Assembly (NCBI GenBank): GCA_963823675.1 | Contig: CAWGMT010000020.1 | Span: 186,001-250,000, forward strand | Direction of reading: 5' to 3' | DNA from: CAWGMT01 sp963823675 | GTDB lineage: Bacteria > Planctomycetota > Planctomycetia > Isosphaerales > Isosphaeraceae | Length of the DNA stretch: 64,000 bases | The notes under the pieces: model-generated | Database searches by the model: none | Told to the model about the DNA's origin: nothing | What the model saw: only the letters and a program-made list of their open reading frames with translations | Part shown: piece after piece, positions 17,554-26,622 of the stretch | Layout of the letters: every line of letters starts with the position of its first letter | Position numbering within the stretch: the stretch's first letter is position 1 | Translations under genes and position numbers: made by a program

Positions 17554-20500
17554 TCACGATTTCCGATCGACGGCAACGCTCGCCTCCTTCGCCGAGAGGT
17601 CCTGCCGCAGCTTCTCAATGAAGGAGCGTTCCAGCGCGTCGGCCTGGTCGGCCTGAAAGCCCAGCTCAACGGCGCGGCGGAAGAAACCGCGAGCTTCATC
17701 CATCTTGCCGACGGCCTGGTGGGCCCACGCCAGATGAAGGGCATAGTTGACGTTGCGAGGGTTCTGGTCGCGGGCTTTGCGCAGGTCGTCGATCGCCTGC
17801 TCGCTCTGGCCGGCGCGGATCCTCACCACGGCTCGGGTGTCCAGGAGCGTCGGGTGCGGTCCATGGACCGCAATCGCCCGGTTGATCAGTCCCAGAGCCT
17901 CCGCCGTCCTGTCGTTGTGGTGGAGGGCCATCAGGTTGGCCAGGTTGTTGAGCGCTTGCGCGTTGTCGGGGTCCCGGATCAGCACCTGGCGATTGAGCTG
18001 CTCGGCCTTGTCGAAGTCGCCCTCCTGGCAGTAAATGAAGCCGAGCTTGCTCGTCAAGACCGGGTTGTCGGGCCGCTCGCCGGCCGCCTGAAACAACCAT
18101 TTCGCCGCCTCCGCCTTCTCTGGCTTCGCGGCCGATGGCGATCCGTAAATGTCGAGACCGGCCAGGGCCACCGCGTCGTGCGGACATCGGTTCCAGGCAT
18201 CCCGGAGAATCGTCATGGCTTCGGGATGACGGCCTTGACCGGCCAGGAAGGCGGCCAGCACCAGGGCCCGTTGCGGTTGCCCGGGTTCGCGGGCGACGAA
18301 CGCCTTGTAGGCCGTCTCGGCCTCCCTGGCAAACCCGTAGCGATTGAGGAGCGCGGCCAGGGAGCCGATCTGGTCGGGAACATCGCGGCCGCGCGCCTCC
18401 AGAAGCGCCAGCAACTCGGGCTTGCGGTGCCGCAGATCGAGCAGCCGGGCCTCGAGCTCCAGGGCGAGGAGGCCCTGGGGCTCGGCCTTTTTCAGCTCGG
18501 CAAGCCAGCGGTCGGCCTGGTCGAGCTGGTTGCGGCCAATCCAGTAGGTGACGTAGTCGGCCAGATGCTGCGGGCTCCTCACCTTGAGGTCCAGGAGCTT
18601 GACCATCTCGCCCTGGTACTTCTGGTCGTCATGCTGACTCAGGTAAAGCTGGGCCAGCAGGAACCGCTCGTTGTTGCCCAGCGTGTTGGCGGCGGCCAGC
18701 CGTTGGAGGATCGCGACGGCCTCGCCGCGCTCCGCCGGCCGAAAGTAGAGGATGGTCGCCTTGAGCACCTGGTCCTCGATGCTCGCAGGATCGTTCCTCA
18801 GGTTCTGCTGCACCAGTGCGAGCGCAGAGTCGACGTCGGCCGGCCGGCCCTTATTCAAGAGCACCGCGACGCGGGTTCGGTTGACCCAGGCCCTGTCGCT
18901 GGCGGAAAGATCGGTAACCTGGCCGAGCTTGTCGAGGTACGCCTGGACCTGTTGGAAGCGGTTCTGGCTGAGAGCCACCTTGGCGGCGAGCCGCAGCGCG
19001 GCGGGCTCAGCCGACTTGCCCTCGTCGCGCAGGACCTTCCCGACCAGGTCTTCGGCCTGCTTGACGTCGCCGAGCAAGAGCCAGCACTCGGCCAGCGCCA
19101 GGGTCGACCGATCGGCGGGCAAAGCCTGCCCCGCCTCACGGACGGCGGCCCTGGCCTGATCGATGTGCTTGGTCTGAGCCAGGTACTGAACGTAGGTCAG
19201 CCAGCACTCGGGAAGTCCGCGGCCCACCTTGAGGGCGCGGCGGAACTCCTTGCCGGCATCGTCACTGCGACCGGCGACCATGTAGACCCGGCCGAGAGTG
19301 AGGTGATCGGAGGCGTTCGTCGAGCTGTCGGGAAATACCTCGCGGGCCAGCGCGATGCCCCGGTCGAAATCCTGGCGGCGGATCGCATCGAAGGCCTTGA
19401 CGATCGTGATGTCATCGAGGGCGGCGCCCTGGTCGCGGCGCACCCTGGCCACGTAGGCGATCTCGTCGAACCGTTTTCGCTCATTGAGCAGTCCCACCAG
19501 CCGGCGGACCAGCGAGGGCGGGACGTTTCCCAGCTCGACTGCGCGGAGGTAATATCCGATGGCCTTGTCGATGGAGCCGGCGAGCTCCTCGATGTCGCCC
19601 CGCAAGGCAACGGCCAGCGCCCACTTGGGACGCATTTCGGAGATTGTCTCGGCCAGGCCGCGCGCTTCGTCAAGGTGCTCGGATTCGCCGCGGCGGACTT
19701 TGTCGATCAGGAGAGCGGCCTGCGCGAACCGCCAGGTGGTCCCCTCGTCGCCTTCAACCTTGCGGATCTCCGCCACGAGACTCGCGGCGGCGGCATGGTC
19801 CCCGGCCGCCAGGGACAGGTCCAGTAGCTTGAGCCGGATGCCGGAGTCGTTCGGCTCGAGAGCCGCAAGCTCGCGCCAGTGTTGCCGCCCGAGGCTCGAC
19901 TCGCCGAGCTGGATCTCCGCCGATCCGAGCCGCTCCAGGAACCTGGGCTGGTTCGCGGCGGGAATCTGCTGGCGAGTCTGCGCCAGCTTCGCCACCTCGG
20001 CCCTGGCCGCAACGCCCCCCTCGGCACCCCAGTAGTCCAGGCGAGCCAGTTGCAGGTCCAGGCTCGGCCCCAGGTCCTTCTCGGCCTGGTCGAGGATCTG
20101 CAAGGCCGCGGCACTCTTGCCTTGGCGCTGGGTCAGCCGGGCGAAGTTGAGCCGGTACTGGAGGTTCCGGGGCTCCTTGGCCTGGACCGAGGACAGCAGG
20201 GCCCGGGCGTCCTCGACGCGGCCCTGAGCGGCGAGCGCGTCCAGACGCAGGAGAGTGATCGACTCGGCGGCCTGCGGCAATGCCTTCTCCGCCTCGCGCA
20301 GTTCCCACTCGACGTCCCGCCAGTTCCCCGGTTCCCTGGGCTGACGAATCGCCTTCTGGAGCAGGAGACGCGCCAGATCGAGCCGCCACTCTGGCTTGCG
20401 TAGCGTGATCGGCAAGAGAATCGTGACCGCCTGGTCGAGCCTGCCCGAGCGAGCCAGGGCGTCGGCGAGGCTCTTGCGCGCCGAGTCCGGGCCCTGCTCA

Positions 20501-22476
20501 ACTTCAGCGGCCCGCCGCAGGGCGTCCAGCCGCTGCTCTTCCTCGCCCATGCGGGCGTGGCAATCGGCCAGCATGAGATCGAGTTGCACAAGGAGCTGGG
20601 GATCGGATCCCGAGAGCGCTCGGGCCATTTCGATCTTTTGCTTGGCGCCGCGCCACTTCTGCCGCTGAAGATCGATCTTCAGAGCCTGGCCAACCGATCG
20701 TTCAGCATCGAAGTAGACGATCTCGGCTTCCAGATACCGGATTACGGTTTCCAGGCGCGTGACAGTGTCGACGTCCTGCAACTCGGCGCCCCGCAGGGCC
20801 TTTCGAAGGTGGGCGACGTATTCGGCGGCCTCGTCTTTCCCTTCGATCTTGCCCTGAAGGATCAGGTTTTGCGCCAGCTCGATTGCCAGGTTGGTGACCG
20901 GGTTTGCCTTGAGCGCTTGCCGCAAGACGGCCTCGGCTTTGGCCAGTTGCTTTTCCCCAGTCTCCAGCCGGGCCAGGCCCAGCGCCAGGGCGACGTTCTT
21001 GGGATCTTTCTTGACGCCCTTCTCGAAGTAAGCCCGCGCCTTGGCCGTATCCGGTATCTGCTCGCTCGCGACGGCCGCGGTCAACAGCACTTCGGGATCA
21101 TCGGGAGCCAGCTTCAGGCCTTCCTGGATGTCGTCGGCGGGAGTGTGACCCACAATGAACGCGACAGCCGTGATGAGCCGGTCCTGCTCGCTGCCGGTAA
21201 GTTCGTGAGGCGGCCACAATCCCACAAGCTGCTTGCGGAGATCTTCGATTTGCCGCGCACGTTGCGTCAGCCGCTTCTCGGCAGTGCTCACGACCAACTT
21301 GCCGTCACGATCGAAGATGCGGAAATGAAGCACCTTACCCACGGCGGCCACGATGATGAGGTCCTTGCCCGAGGTCGGTATCCAACTTTCGTCCGTCAGC
21401 GAGGATATCAACTGAAGGTCGCACCCGTTGGCGGCGGCTCGCAGCGACCGCTCGATTTCGCTGGCGGCGCCGGATTTCAAGAACTCGGCGACGTACCGCC
21501 AGCGGTAGACATGAGCCATCGCCACCCCGGGGTTTTTGGCCACCATCTCCATGACCGTGCTGTCGGCGTCGTCAAATCTGCGCAGATTGATCCGGTACAG
21601 CCGCGCCAGCCGATCGTAGCAAGCGACCCGCCGCGGATCATGCTGGATCGCCTCACGGAACCGTTTCTCGGCCTCCTCGAACCGGGTCAATCCGCGTTCA
21701 GATTGACCCAGCAGATCTTCCAGCTCAGCCAGCTCGGCGGCCGCCGCCTGGCCCGTCGAATCGCTCGCGACCCTCCCGACCAGGTTTGTCAGATGGCGCT
21801 GGGCGTCACGGTACCGTTTCAGCTCCAGGGCGATGTCGGCACACCGGCGCTCGATCTTCGAATCACCGGGGTTGTGCCGCAGGGCTTCTTCATAGACCAG
21901 GAAGACCGCGGCACGGCGACCTGGGTTCCCGTACACGTATATCTGATCCAGGAGCCGCGCGTACCAGTCCCACACAGGTCCATTCTGGCGCTCGAGAGCC
22001 AGATATTCGGCCAGCGTTTGTGCGGCTTTTCCCTGGTCAATGCCCGTGGGGGAGTGGCCGACGATTGATGTGACCGCGGTGATGACCGGGACTTTCTCGC
22101 TTTCAGTAAGCTCGTGAGGAGGCCACAAGGCCGCAAGCCGCTTCCTGAGATCTTCGATCTGCCCGGCATGGTCCGTCAGCCTTTTCTCATCCGAGTCGAC
22201 GACCGCGTTGCCATGACCGTCGAACATGCGGAAATGGAGCCCATCATCGGCTGCGGCCACGACGACCAGATCCTTGCCACCTGTCGGAATATCACTCACG
22301 TCCTGTACCGAGGAGACCAATCGCAGGTCACACCCGGCAAGAGCGCGGCGAGCACGCGCCAGCAAGACCTGCGCGTTCTTCTTGATCTGGTACTCGTGGA
22401 CGAGGTACATCCCCGCGCTCAAAACGGGCACCACCACGAGCAGGATCGCCAGAAAAGCCAGGTTGAGCCGTCTCAT
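17554..22476 (-). CDS. Giant membrane-anchored TPR protein with two inserted 95-residue modules
   Basis: About 1640 residues from ATG 22476, 14 bp after the sugar transferase stop. One N-terminal membrane segment (LNLAFLAILLVVVPVLSAG), then periplasmic or surface TPR repeats almost to the end. TPR periods are clear in segments such as AKARAYFEKGVKKDPKNVAL and KAEQLNRQVLIRDPDNAQAL. Large TPR proteins accompany exosortase loci and are thought to scaffold exopolysaccharide assembly. Two 95-residue segments (from about residues 49 and 352) interrupt TPR helices and resemble each other, not TPRs. They are listed separately. No ribosome site stands out. The ORF to 22653 overlaps the preceding gene. 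Confidence 0.85.
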   Translation of the reverse strand: MRRLNLAFLAILLVVVPVLSAGMYLVHEYQIKKNAQVLLARARRALAGCDLRLVSSVQDVSDIPTGGKDLVVVAAADDGLHFRMFDGHGNAVVDSDEKRLTDHAGQIEDLRKRLAALWPPHELTESEKVPVITAVTSIVGHSPTGIDQGKAAQTLAEYLALERQNGPVWDWYARLLDQIYVYGNPGRRAAVFLVYEEALRHNPGDSKIERRCADIALELKRYRDAQRHLTNLVGRVASDSTGQAAAAELAELEDLLGQSERGLTRFEEAEKRFREAIQHDPRRVACYDRLARLYRINLRRFDDADSTVMEMVAKNPGVAMAHVYRWRYVAEFLKSGAASEIERSLRAAANGCDLQLISSLTDESWIPTSGKDLIIVAAVGKVLHFRIFDRDGKLVVSTAEKRLTQRARQIEDLRKQLVGLWPPHELTGSEQDRLITAVAFIVGHTPADDIQEGLKLAPDDPEVLLTAAVASEQIPDTAKARAYFEKGVKKDPKNVALALGLARLETGEKQLAKAEAVLRQALKANPVTNLAIELAQNLILQGKIEGKDEAAEYVAHLRKALRGAELQDVDTVTRLETVIRYLEAEIVYFDAERSVGQALKIDLQRQKWRGAKQKIEMARALSGSDPQLLVQLDLMLADCHARMGEEEQRLDALRRAAEVEQGPDSARKSLADALARSGRLDQAVTILLPITLRKPEWRLDLARLLLQKAIRQPREPGNWRDVEWELREAEKALPQAAESITLLRLDALAAQGRVEDARALLSSVQAKEPRNLQYRLNFARLTQRQGKSAAALQILDQAEKDLGPSLDLQLARLDYWGAEGGVAARAEVAKLAQTRQQIPAANQPRFLERLGSAEIQLGESSLGRQHWRELAALEPNDSGIRLKLLDLSLAAGDHAAAASLVAEIRKVEGDEGTTWRFAQAALLIDKVRRGESEHLDEARGLAETISEMRPKWALAVALRGDIEELAGSIDKAIGYYLRAVELGNVPPSLVRRLVGLLNERKRFDEIAYVARVRRDQGAALDDITIVKAFDAIRRQDFDRGIALAREVFPDSSTNASDHLTLGRVYMVAGRSDDAGKEFRRALKVGRGLPECWLTYVQYLAQTKHIDQARAAVREAGQALPADRSTLALAECWLLLGDVKQAEDLVGKVLRDEGKSAEPAALRLAAKVALSQNRFQQVQAYLDKLGQVTDLSASDRAWVNRTRVAVLLNKGRPADVDSALALVQQNLRNDPASIEDQVLKATILYFRPAERGEAVAILQRLAAANTLGNNERFLLAQLYLSQHDDQKYQGEMVKLLDLKVRSPQHLADYVTYWIGRNQLDQADRWLAELKKAEPQGLLALELEARLLDLRHRKPELLALLEARGRDVPDQIGSLAALLNRYGFAREAETAYKAFVAREPGQPQRALVLAAFLAGQGRHPEAMTILRDAWNRCPHDAVALAGLDIYGSPSAAKPEKAEAAKWLFQAAGERPDNPVLTSKLGFIYCQEGDFDKAEQLNRQVLIRDPDNAQALNNLANLMALHHNDRTAEALGLINRAIAVHGPHPTLLDTRAVVRIRAGQSEQAIDDLRKARDQNPRNVNYALHLAWAHQAVGKMDEARGFFRRAVELGFQADQADALERSFIEKLRQDLSAKEASVAVDRKS
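21139..21423 (-). repeat. Inserted 285-bp coding module, copy B
   Basis: In-frame segment coding CDLQLISS... to ...FIVGHTP inside the TPR protein. It is exactly 285 bp, as is copy A, with about 60 of 95 residues identical by hand count. The best-kept parts are RQIEDLRK and LWPPHELT. TPR sequence resumes as DDIQEGLKLAPDDPEVLL. Confidence 0.75.
22048..22332 (-). repeat. Inserted 285-bp coding module, copy A
   Basis: In-frame segment coding CDLRLVSS... to ...SIVGHSP. It lies between NAQVLLARARRALAG and KAAQTLAEYLALERQNG, which together would make an ordinary TPR. It has no indels relative to copy B, which lies 909 bp away. Confidence 0.75.
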
Positions 22477-22490
22477 AGGTGCGTTGGCAG

Positions 22491-23273
22491 TCAGCTTGGG
22501 TTGGTGAGCAGGGTTTTGCAGCCGGGGCCTGCGTTGGGATCGGGGAGCTGCAAGATTCGACCGATCCAGACGAACGGGACCCCCAGGCACTTGAGGACCG
22601 TGCCGGCCATCAGACGGATGTCGAGCCAGAAACTCATCCGTTCCACATAACACAGGTCGTAATTCAGCTTGCGCCGGACGCTGGCAAGGTCGATGTCGGC
22701 AGGCTGCTGCACCTGCGCCAGCCCGGTCAGGCCGGGCCGCACCGCCAGCCGCTGGCGGTAGTTGGGCAGGGCGAGCTCGAGCGGTTCGAGGAATTCGGGG
22801 CGTTCGGGCCGGGGCCCGACCAGGCTCATCTCTCCCTTCAAGACGTTGATGAGCTGAGGCAGCTCGTCAACGTGGCTCCAGCGCAGAAACCGGCCCAGCG
22901 GAGTGACCCTCGGATCGCCGGGGACGCACCAGCGCGGGATGCTGTCCCTCTCGCTGTCCTGGTACATGGTCCGGATCTTGTACAGCGTGAAGACCCTCCC
23001 CCCCAGTCCCAGCCGCTTCTGGACATAAACCCAGGCACCACGAGAGCTCAACCTCATCAGGACCATGAACAGGATGATGAGCGGGGCCGTGAAAAAGAGC
23101 AGTACCGAGGCCAGAGCGAAATCGAGCCAAGGCTTGATCGCTTCATACCGGTTGATCCGTACGGAGGGCGTCGCGGCAACCGCGTCCATCTCGGGAAAAT
23201 CGCCCTTGATCGTGCCGGCCCAACTTGGGGTCTGCGTGGCGACCTCGCCAATCTCCGGATTTGCAGTACTCAT
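22491..23273 (-). CDS. Bacterial sugar transferase (undecaprenyl-phosphate sugar-phosphate transferase)
   Basis: 260 residues from ATG 23273 with AAGGA 8 bases upstream. One N-terminal membrane helix (FALASVLLFFTAPLIILFMV), then the catalytic domain of the WcaJ/PglC/WbaP C-terminal family: VTPLGRFLRWSHVDELPQL, NVLKGEMSLVGPRPE and RPGLTGLAQV. It starts exopolysaccharide units by moving sugar-1-phosphate to undecaprenyl phosphate at the inner membrane. It belongs to the exosortase locus, directly ahead of the TPR gene. Confidence 0.93.
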   Translation of the reverse strand: MSTANPEIGEVATQTPSWAGTIKGDFPEMDAVAATPSVRINRYEAIKPWLDFALASVLLFFTAPLIILFMVLMRLSSRGAWVYVQKRLGLGGRVFTLYKIRTMYQDSERDSIPRWCVPGDPRVTPLGRFLRWSHVDELPQLINVLKGEMSLVGPRPERPEFLEPLELALPNYRQRLAVRPGLTGLAQVQQPADIDLASVRRKLNYDLCYVERMSFWLDIRLMAGTVLKCLGVPFVWIGRILQLPDPNAGPGCKTLLTNPS

Positions 23274-23540
23274 GCAAAAAATCCTTATGGGTTCTCACTC
23301 TTAAGATCGGTAACATTCCTGCATCGGATCACCGAATCCGAGAATTCGAATCCCTTCGAGACGATCCGGCGCGGTGCCCGCGAGCGGGACGTGCGCCGAA
23401 CTCGGGTGCAAGCCGTTTGAGCAGGGAATCCTTCATGCGGAGAGCAACCAACTGAAACCTGATGCGACAACGCCGCTACCCCCTTTGGTCCGGGCCGAGG
23501 TGATCGTGCCGGAGTCGATCACCTGGTCGTTCCCGTGGAT

Positions 23541-24182
23541 CTAGTTGGGGGTGGGAAACACGAACCTGTTGACCTCCGGCAGGAAAACCGTCAAGAACTC
23601 GTTGCAGGGGTCGGCCCCAGGATCGACGACCGCCCCCGCGGTCTCGCGGACAACGTAGAGTTTGCAGAGCGCCGGCACAGTCGCAAATGTCCAGCGGGGC
23701 TCTTCGGGCGCCGACCAGCCTTTCGAGGCGTTCCAGCTCCAGAAGATCCTCAGGACGGACGGACTCGTCCCCTCCCGCGCTGCGACGGCCGTGCGGAAAT
23801 TTGCCTGGCGGTCTCCGGGAGCGTAGCGGCGCTCGAAGGCAGCCGGAGAGTCCAGGGTGTAACCGGCGCCCCGGTAGCAGACATCGGGGGTATGCGTCGA
23901 GATTTTTCCAGGCAGGCCGCCGAGCAGCAGAACCGAAACTTTGACCCCGGTGCTGCGGTTCTCGTACACCCTGCCGAGGCAAACAATCGCGCCGGCGATG
24001 GCTCGTTCTCTGGGGGACACCTCGAACGCGGTCCCCGTCCAGTCGCCGATGACCGTGGGCACGGATTCGAACCGCGGGGCGAGCGCGGCGAGCGCCGCAG
24101 ACGCGCCCCAGCGATCGGTCCATTTTCCGTGGACGAGCCCGGCTCCGACGATCAAGATCACGGCGGCGGCAATGCGAATCAT
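23541..24182 (-). CDS. EpsI-like exosortase-associated protein
   Basis: 213 residues from ATG 24182, overlapping the kinase TGA by four bases. One N-terminal membrane helix, then a compact domain with GDWTG near residue 45, HTPDVCYRGAGYT and FWSW, as in the EpsI/DUF3485 family found beside or fused to exosortases. The invariant cysteine in PDVCY is kept. Role in the family: exopolysaccharide export linked to exosortase, mechanism unknown. 267 bp of noncoding DNA follow. Confidence 0.8.
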   Translation of the reverse strand: MIRIAAAVILIVGAGLVHGKWTDRWGASAALAALAPRFESVPTVIGDWTGTAFEVSPRERAIAGAIVCLGRVYENRSTGVKVSVLLLGGLPGKISTHTPDVCYRGAGYTLDSPAAFERRYAPGDRQANFRTAVAAREGTSPSVLRIFWSWNASKGWSAPEEPRWTFATVPALCKLYVVRETAGAVVDPGADPCNEFLTVFLPEVNRFVFPTPN

Positions 24183-24856
24183 GACGATCGACTTTGCTCC
24201 GATGAGCCGGCTGGCGCATCCGGCATCGGGCGATAGGTGCCGTCCGAATTGTAATCGTTCCCGTAGCGGCCGCCGTGAGCCCCTGTCACGACTGCCCCGA
24301 GGATGGGCACACCCAGGCACTGAAGGCGTTCCGACGCGGCCGCGACCTTGGTCTTGCGACTCTTGTCACGGAAGATCGAGAAGAGAACCGCATCGACGTG
24401 CTGGGCGATGATCAAGCCATCGGCCACCGGAAGGATGGGTGAAGAGTTGACGATCACGAAATCAAATTTCTCCTTGAGCTGGGCGAAGAGGGAAATGAGG
24501 CAACCCTGCGAGAGCAGGCCAAGGGTCTGACGATCGCACGTCCCCGCGGTGAGGATATGGAGGTCCTCGATCGGGGGGGTCGCGATGACATCGGCCCATT
24601 CAACGTCACCCCGGATGACTTCGCTCAGCCCCGGGCCCAGGGGCAGATTGAACAGCCGATGGATCGACGGGCAGCGCAAGTCGCCGTCGATCAGCATCGT
24701 CCGCAGGCCGCCACGAGCCAGGCTGGTCGCCAGATGGCTGGACAGCGCAGTCTTCCCCTCGCCGCTGACCGCGCTCGTGATCATCACCACCCGGTGCAAC
24801 CTGGTGCCGGCCGCGTGGATCAGCATGGTCCGGGTGGCGTCGATCGATTCCACCAT
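24179..24856 (-). CDS. CpsD/CapB-type BY-kinase domain protein
   Basis: 225 residues. Walker A SGEGKTAL is at 31-38 and Walker A' LIDGDLR at 55-61. The Walker B strand reads FVIVNSSP, with Asn137 where BY-kinases have Asp. A small tyrosine cluster (YGNDYNSDGTY) is near the C-terminus. BY-kinases control chain length and export by phosphorylating tyrosines. ATG 24856 has GGAG 7 bases upstream, but in-frame codons upstream read AEKERYWSNL, so this may be the kinase half of a Wzz-kinase fusion split by a frameshift at ~24895. The missing aspartate could weaken catalysis. Confidence 0.85.
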   Translation of the reverse strand: MVESIDATRTMLIHAAGTRLHRVVMITSAVSGEGKTALSSHLATSLARGGLRTMLIDGDLRCPSIHRLFNLPLGPGLSEVIRGDVEWADVIATPPIEDLHILTAGTCDRQTLGLLSQGCLISLFAQLKEKFDFVIVNSSPILPVADGLIIAQHVDAVLFSIFRDKSRKTKVAAASERLQCLGVPILGAVVTGAHGGRYGNDYNSDGTYRPMPDAPAGSSEQSRSS

Positions 24857-26532
24857 GAGGTTGCTCCAGTAGCGTTCCTTCTCGGCGTGCCTGCGCGCAG
24901 CGCGCGTCCGCCGCCGGCTTTGGCCCGCATGATCGGCAAGGTGCCGACCACCTGGAGTCCGAGGTGGGTGGGAACTTCATCGGCGGAATCCACCTTCTGG
25001 TTTTGCAATTCGATGAAGGCGATCCCGAAGAGGCCGGTGAAGAACGAGCCGAAGATGACAACCGCGAGCATGATCTTCCGCTTTTTGTCGTCCACCGTGA
25101 GAGGGGGGACGGCATCCTCGATGGTCCGGATCCGGGGCGGCGCCCCCAGCTCGACATTGAGCGCTTCCACCTCGGCTCCGACCCTGAGCGCCGATTGCTG
25201 CATCTGGGCCACGTCGTCCTGGATCGATTGCAGATCCAGGGTATGTTTGGTGAGGGCCTGATTTCCCTCGGAGACAGACTTGAGCTGGGATTTCAACTGT
25301 TGCTCGATGTCATCCAGGATCAGCAGCTCCTGCTCGGCCGCGACGCCTCCGTTTTGTGCGACCGCACCGGTGACCTCCTTCTGCTTGAGCTCCCGGATGG
25401 CGGTGGGGCGCAGCTCCGCTCGCTTGCTGTTGAGCAGTTTCTCGGTCGCGGCCATATCTTGCCGAAGGTGTCTCAGCGACGGATCCGCGGCCGGCCTCCG
25501 CGACGACGCCCGAGCACGGGCAATCGCCGTGTTCAAGGCCTCTTCCTGGTGAGCGCGCTTGGCAGCCAGATTGGCGATGCTCGGCTCGTGCTCGATCCAC
25601 TCGTCGATTTCGGCGTCGCTGATCGACTGGGCCGGTATCTCCTCGCTGCTTTCCTCGGGCCGCTGCGATCTGACCTTGAGCTGGGCTTGCAGCCTGCGTT
25701 TCTGCGACTGGATGGCCAGAAGCTCGTTCCTGACGTGCTGCTGGTGTTCCATCGCAATTTGTTGCCCGTATGCGATCGTTTGTTTGTCATCCGAACCGAT
25801 CGTCTGGGCAAGCTTCCTCAGGGTTTCCCGCCGCTCCGCCAGCATCTCGGTGTATTTCTGCTTGAGCTTCGTGAGCTGGTCAAACCGGGCCGTTCGCATT
25901 TTGAGGTCTACGTTGACGACTTCTTCGATGTAGGCTTTCTTCACCGCGTTGACGATGATCGCGAGCTGTTGGGGATCGTCGCCGCTCAAGGAGATTTCCA
26001 TCAGCTCCGAGGCCTGGATGAACTCGACCTTCAGGTTCTCCACGAGCCACCCGATCGGATCTACCTCATTCCGGATCAAGGGACACTTGCCGACTTCGCC
26101 GTCCCGCAGCGCGGCGCTCAGCGCCAACTGGCTCTTGACCAGGGCCATCTGGGTAGTCTGGTAGCGCCTGTAATCGTCGAGGGCCGCCGAGTCGGTGTCG
26201 ACTGTCTGGAAGAGGATCTTCGGCGCCTGGGCCTTCAACTGCAATCGAGCCTGGGCCTTGAACTTGGCGTGGGGAACCAGGAAGTAGGCAGCCGGCCCAC
26301 AGATTCCGGTCAAGAGGATGGCCGCTCCCAGAGCCGCCAACTGCCGCCGGTGGAGGGCCCGTAGAATGCTCGTCGCGGTCAGCGTGTTCGCGGCGGCGGG
26401 CTTCGCCAATCCTGACCGGTGCAGCGGAACGGCCGGGGCAAATTGCTGCGTTTCCGCGCCAAAGACGGCCGCCGGGCTGGTGATGGGGCGGGCCAGTTCG
26501 CCGTGCGAATGCGATGGTATTTGTGGTTTCAT
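24820..26532 (-). CDS. Wzz/GNVR chain-length determinant protein
   Basis: 570 residues. A cytoplasmic N-terminus of ~65 residues precedes one membrane helix (LAALGAAILLTGICGPAAYF). A long periplasmic coiled-coil region follows, with GNVR-like features. The second helix, IMLAVVIFGSFFTGLFGIAF, is near residue 495. The last ~25 residues (after ALRAG) look out of frame: the other frame gives RRHAEKERYWSNL leading straight into the kinase. Sets polysaccharide chain length with the kinase. The ORF overlaps the kinase gene by 37 bp. Confidence 0.85.
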   Translation of the reverse strand: MKPQIPSHSHGELARPITSPAAVFGAETQQFAPAVPLHRSGLAKPAAANTLTATSILRALHRRQLAALGAAILLTGICGPAAYFLVPHAKFKAQARLQLKAQAPKILFQTVDTDSAALDDYRRYQTTQMALVKSQLALSAALRDGEVGKCPLIRNEVDPIGWLVENLKVEFIQASELMEISLSGDDPQQLAIIVNAVKKAYIEEVVNVDLKMRTARFDQLTKLKQKYTEMLAERRETLRKLAQTIGSDDKQTIAYGQQIAMEHQQHVRNELLAIQSQKRRLQAQLKVRSQRPEESSEEIPAQSISDAEIDEWIEHEPSIANLAAKRAHQEEALNTAIARARASSRRPAADPSLRHLRQDMAATEKLLNSKRAELRPTAIRELKQKEVTGAVAQNGGVAAEQELLILDDIEQQLKSQLKSVSEGNQALTKHTLDLQSIQDDVAQMQQSALRVGAEVEALNVELGAPPRIRTIEDAVPPLTVDDKKRKIMLAVVIFGSFFTGLFGIAFIELQNQKVDSADEVPTHLGLQVVGTLPIMRAKAGGGRALRAGTPRRNATGATSWWNRSTPPGPC

Positions 26533-26622
26533 GGCAGAGTCTTCCGAGGATCCGTGTGACCGGGAGACGAGTCAGACCGCACCCGAAACTTGTCATCTTC
26601 AGTCGCATCAATGCGACACAGC

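Noticed and set aside
17464..19827. 787-codon plus-strand ORF opposite the TPR gene
   Set aside because: Antisense shadow of a high-GC gene. Codon composition is poor, there is no family pattern, and the opposite strand has clear TPRs. The same holds for 20557-22068, 24964-26364 and 8868-10160.
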